Part shown: positions 62,531 to 64,000 of the stretch, piece by piece | Layout of the letters: each line of letters starts with the position of its first letter | Position numbering within the stretch: position 1 is the stretch's first letter | From: Rhinopithecus roxellana | Lineage: Eukaryota > Chordata > Mammalia > Primates > Cercopithecidae | Assembly (NCBI RefSeq): GCF_007565055.1 | Contig: NC_044568.1 | Coordinates: forward strand, 26,113,936-26,177,935 | Length of the DNA: 64,000 bases | Reading direction: 5' to 3' | Program-made: the position numbers and the translations under genes | The notes under the pieces: generated by a model | Told to the model about the DNA's origin: nothing | The model's input: only the letters and a program-made list of their open reading frames with translations | Database searches by the model: none

Positions 62531-62675
62531 CTCTTCTCTCATGCTGTGTCATCCAACGGGAATGCAGTTGAGGACCCAATGGAGATTTTGATCACGGTGA
62601 CTGATCAGAATGACAACAAGCCCGTGTTCACCCAGGAGGTCTTTAAGGGGTCTGTCATGGAAGGTGCTCTTCCAG
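62531..62675 (+). CDS. CDH1: CDH1 exon 6: end of EC1, EC1-EC2 linker, start of EC2 (residues 230-278)
   Basis: 145 bp: 48 codons plus the first base of Gly278. Starts LFSHAVSSNGNAVEDPMEIL. HAV at residues 233-235 (62540-62548; mature 79-81) is the classical cadherin recognition tripeptide. ITVTDQNDNKPVF follows; DQNDN (residues 254-258, mature 100-104) is the calcium-binding linker between EC1 and EC2. Val261 stands where I recall Glu in human; Val is common at this place in other cadherins. Donor gtatat is weaker than gtaagt but preceded by CAG. Confidence 0.98.
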
Positions 62676-62884
62676 GTATATCCACTAATGAGAATCTGAA
62701 TATCCAGAAAGACTCTTAGGTTCTTTGGACCCCAAAGTGTTGTCCAACCCCGAAGGTTGTGTAACTAAAGCTGACCCTTCCTGTGGACAGAACTTCGTGG
62801 GAAGCCATTGTTGTGTTATATGCATGTGTATAACAGTCTACCTATGGAAACATATAAAACAGGGAGAGTTTAAGAACAATCTTC

Positions 62885-63290
62885 CCTTTTTTCTTGTTAA
62901 ATTTTTCTTTTAGGCTGGGCGTGGTGGCTCACGCCTATAATCCCAGCACTTTGGGAGGCCAAGGCGGGTGGATCACCTCTGGTCAGGAGTTTGAGATCAG
63001 CCTGACCAACATGGTGAAACCTCACCGGTATTAAAAATACGAAAAAATTAGCCAGGTGTGGTGGCGTGTGCCTGCAATCCCAGCTACTTGGGAGGCTGAG
63101 GCAGGAGAATTGCTTGAACCTGGTAGGCGGAGGTTGCAGTGAGCTAAGATTGCGCCACTGCACTCCAGCCAGGGTGACATAGGGTCTCACTTTGTTGTCC
63201 AGGCTACTTTCAAACTCCTGGCCTCAAGCAATCCTCCAACCTCAGCCCCACAAGCTGCTAAGATTATAGGCATGAGCTACTATACCTGGC
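62885..63290. mobile_element. Sense Alu inside an antisense Alu monomer
   Basis: taagaacaatcttcc (62870-62884) and taagaacaaccttcc (63291-63305) are the target sites of an antisense monomer whose T-rich head is 62885-62912 and body 63181-63290. A sense Alu without a poly(A) tail (62913-63180, ggctgggcgtggtggctcac to ccagccagggtgacat) sits between head and body. Confidence 0.85.
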
Positions 63291-63401
63291 TAAGAACAAC
63301 CTTCCTAATTAAGGAACAGATCTTTGCCAGTACCTCAAAGCCCTAGACAATCTCCCTTGATCACATTCTTTTCTCTCTTCCATAAAGATAACCATACCCT
63401 A

Positions 63402-63700
63402 GGCTGGGCATGGTGGTTCATGCCTGGAATCCCAGCACTTTAGGAGGCCGAGGAGGCAGGCAGATCACCTGAGGTCTGGAGTTCAAGACCAGCCTGACCA
63501 ACATGGAGAAACCCTGTCTTTACTAAAAATACAAAGTTAGCTGGGCGTGGTGGCGCATGCCTATAATTCCAGATACTTGGGAGGCTGAGGCAGAAGAATC
63601 GCTTGAACCTGGGAGGCAGAGGTTGCAGTGAGCCGAGTTTGCACCGTTGTACTCCAGCCTGGACAACGGGAGCAAAACTCCGTCTCAAAAAAAAAAAAAT
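63402..63700 (+). mobile_element. Alu, sense
   Basis: Target duplication gataaccataccct (63388-63401) and gataaccgcaccct (63701-63714). Confidence 0.95.
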
Positions 63701-63974
63701 GATAACCGCACCCTGACTTTTGTGGTAATCATTCCCTTTCTTTTCTTTATTACCATTTGTGTATTTATACCTGAATAATAAGTTGATAGTTTGAGCTTTC
63801 TTTCTCCCCTAGCACTTTGGTAAGAATGCTAGGAATTAGATAATGGGGGAACTCTGACATGGTACCACCCCCATGTCCCCTCCTTTATACCTCAGGGCAG
63901 AATTGGATTAAGCAGTACTGACCCCGTCCCAAAGGGCAGCTTGTCTAAACCTTCCTCTCCTTGAACTCTTCCAG

Positions 63975-64000
63975 GGACCTCCGTAATGGAGGTCACAGCC
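63975..64000 (+). CDS. CDH1: CDH1 exon 7, first 26 bases (residues 278-286)
   Basis: The acceptor gaactcttccag is followed by GG, which completes Gly278 with the last base of exon 6, then TSVMEVTA up to the window end. This is the first strand of EC2. Identity and phase agree exactly with exon 6, so the assignment is firm although the exon is cut. Confidence 0.95.

Larger units (their letters stand above)
62676..63974 (+). other. CDH1: CDH1 intron 6
   Basis: 1,299 bp from gtatat to gaactcttccag. Contains an Alu fold-back and one further sense Alu; 62676-62884 and 63715-63974 are unassigned. Confidence 0.96.
1..64000 (+). other. CDH1: CDH1 (E-cadherin) gene, internal part from intron 2 to the start of exon 7
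   Basis: E-cadherin is a single-pass calcium-dependent adhesion protein of epithelial adherens junctions. It binds the same protein on the neighbouring cell through EC1 and binds p120- and beta-catenin inside the cell. The five exons here are collinear on the + strand, and four are complete with consensus AG/GT borders and compatible phases. Together they read residues 55-286 of the precursor without a stop or frameshift. The furin site, mature N-terminus Asp-Trp, HAV motif, LDRE and DQNDN calcium motifs are all present, which separates it from other classical cadherins. The promoter, exons 1-2 and exons after 7 lie outside the window. The gene looks intact, not a processed pseudogene, because introns are retained. 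Confidence 0.98.

Noticed and set aside
1..64000. A previously undescribed multi-gene system, CRISPR array, tRNA or viral insertion
   Set aside because: Nothing beyond the CDH1 exons codes for a recognisable product. Repeats are standard primate SINEs, LINEs and DNA-transposon relics, and no LTR retrovirus was recognised.

Overview
The window is primate nuclear DNA carrying the 5' half of the E-cadherin gene, CDH1, on the + strand. Five coding exons are legible: exon 3 (53523-53746), exon 4 (60730-60873), exon 5 (60999-61154), exon 6 (62531-62675) and the first 26 bases of exon 7 (63975-64000). Each is bounded by AG and GT. The complete ones are 224, 144, 156 and 145 bp, the sizes I recall for human CDH1, and all reading phases join. 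Together they encode residues 55-286: the end of the propeptide, the furin site, all of the first cadherin repeat (EC1) and the start of the second.

Species: about ten young AluY copies share a motif set (gccggatc, a ctcgcccggctagtttt core and a cttgagccacc end) that I know from Old World monkeys, and the protein differs from human at about eleven of ~230 residues. A cercopithecid such as a macaque or baboon is the best inference.

Layout: positions 1-53522 are the 3' part of the very long intron 2, the intron known to hold CDH1 control elements. Intron 3 is 53747-60729, intron 4 is only 125 bp, and introns 5 and 6 are about 1.3-1.4 kb. Introns are dominated by Alu (about 100 pieces, roughly 60 antisense and 40 sense to the gene), over a background of older MIR, L2, L1M and MER5A fragments. 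Nesting is common (Alu in Alu in MIR). Repeat-poor islands of 0.7-1.3 kb remain at 7640-8400, 9951-11268, 26927-27890, 35918-36689, 39811-41094, 42617-43590, 46478-47149 and 48708-49599; these are the best places to look for enhancers.

No second gene, RNA gene, CRISPR array or new multi-gene system was found. The many short open frames elsewhere are translations of Alu sequence. The most interesting local structures are an ~86% identical inverted duplication (28110-28635 versus 29333-29892), a cluster of four CACCTG E-boxes in unique sequence (27556-27739), a 15-bp perfect hairpin (31069-31122), inverted Alu pairs flanking exons 4-5 and exon 6, a 34-bp intronic segment copied into a distant Alu, and an unusual T at the last base of exon 3.
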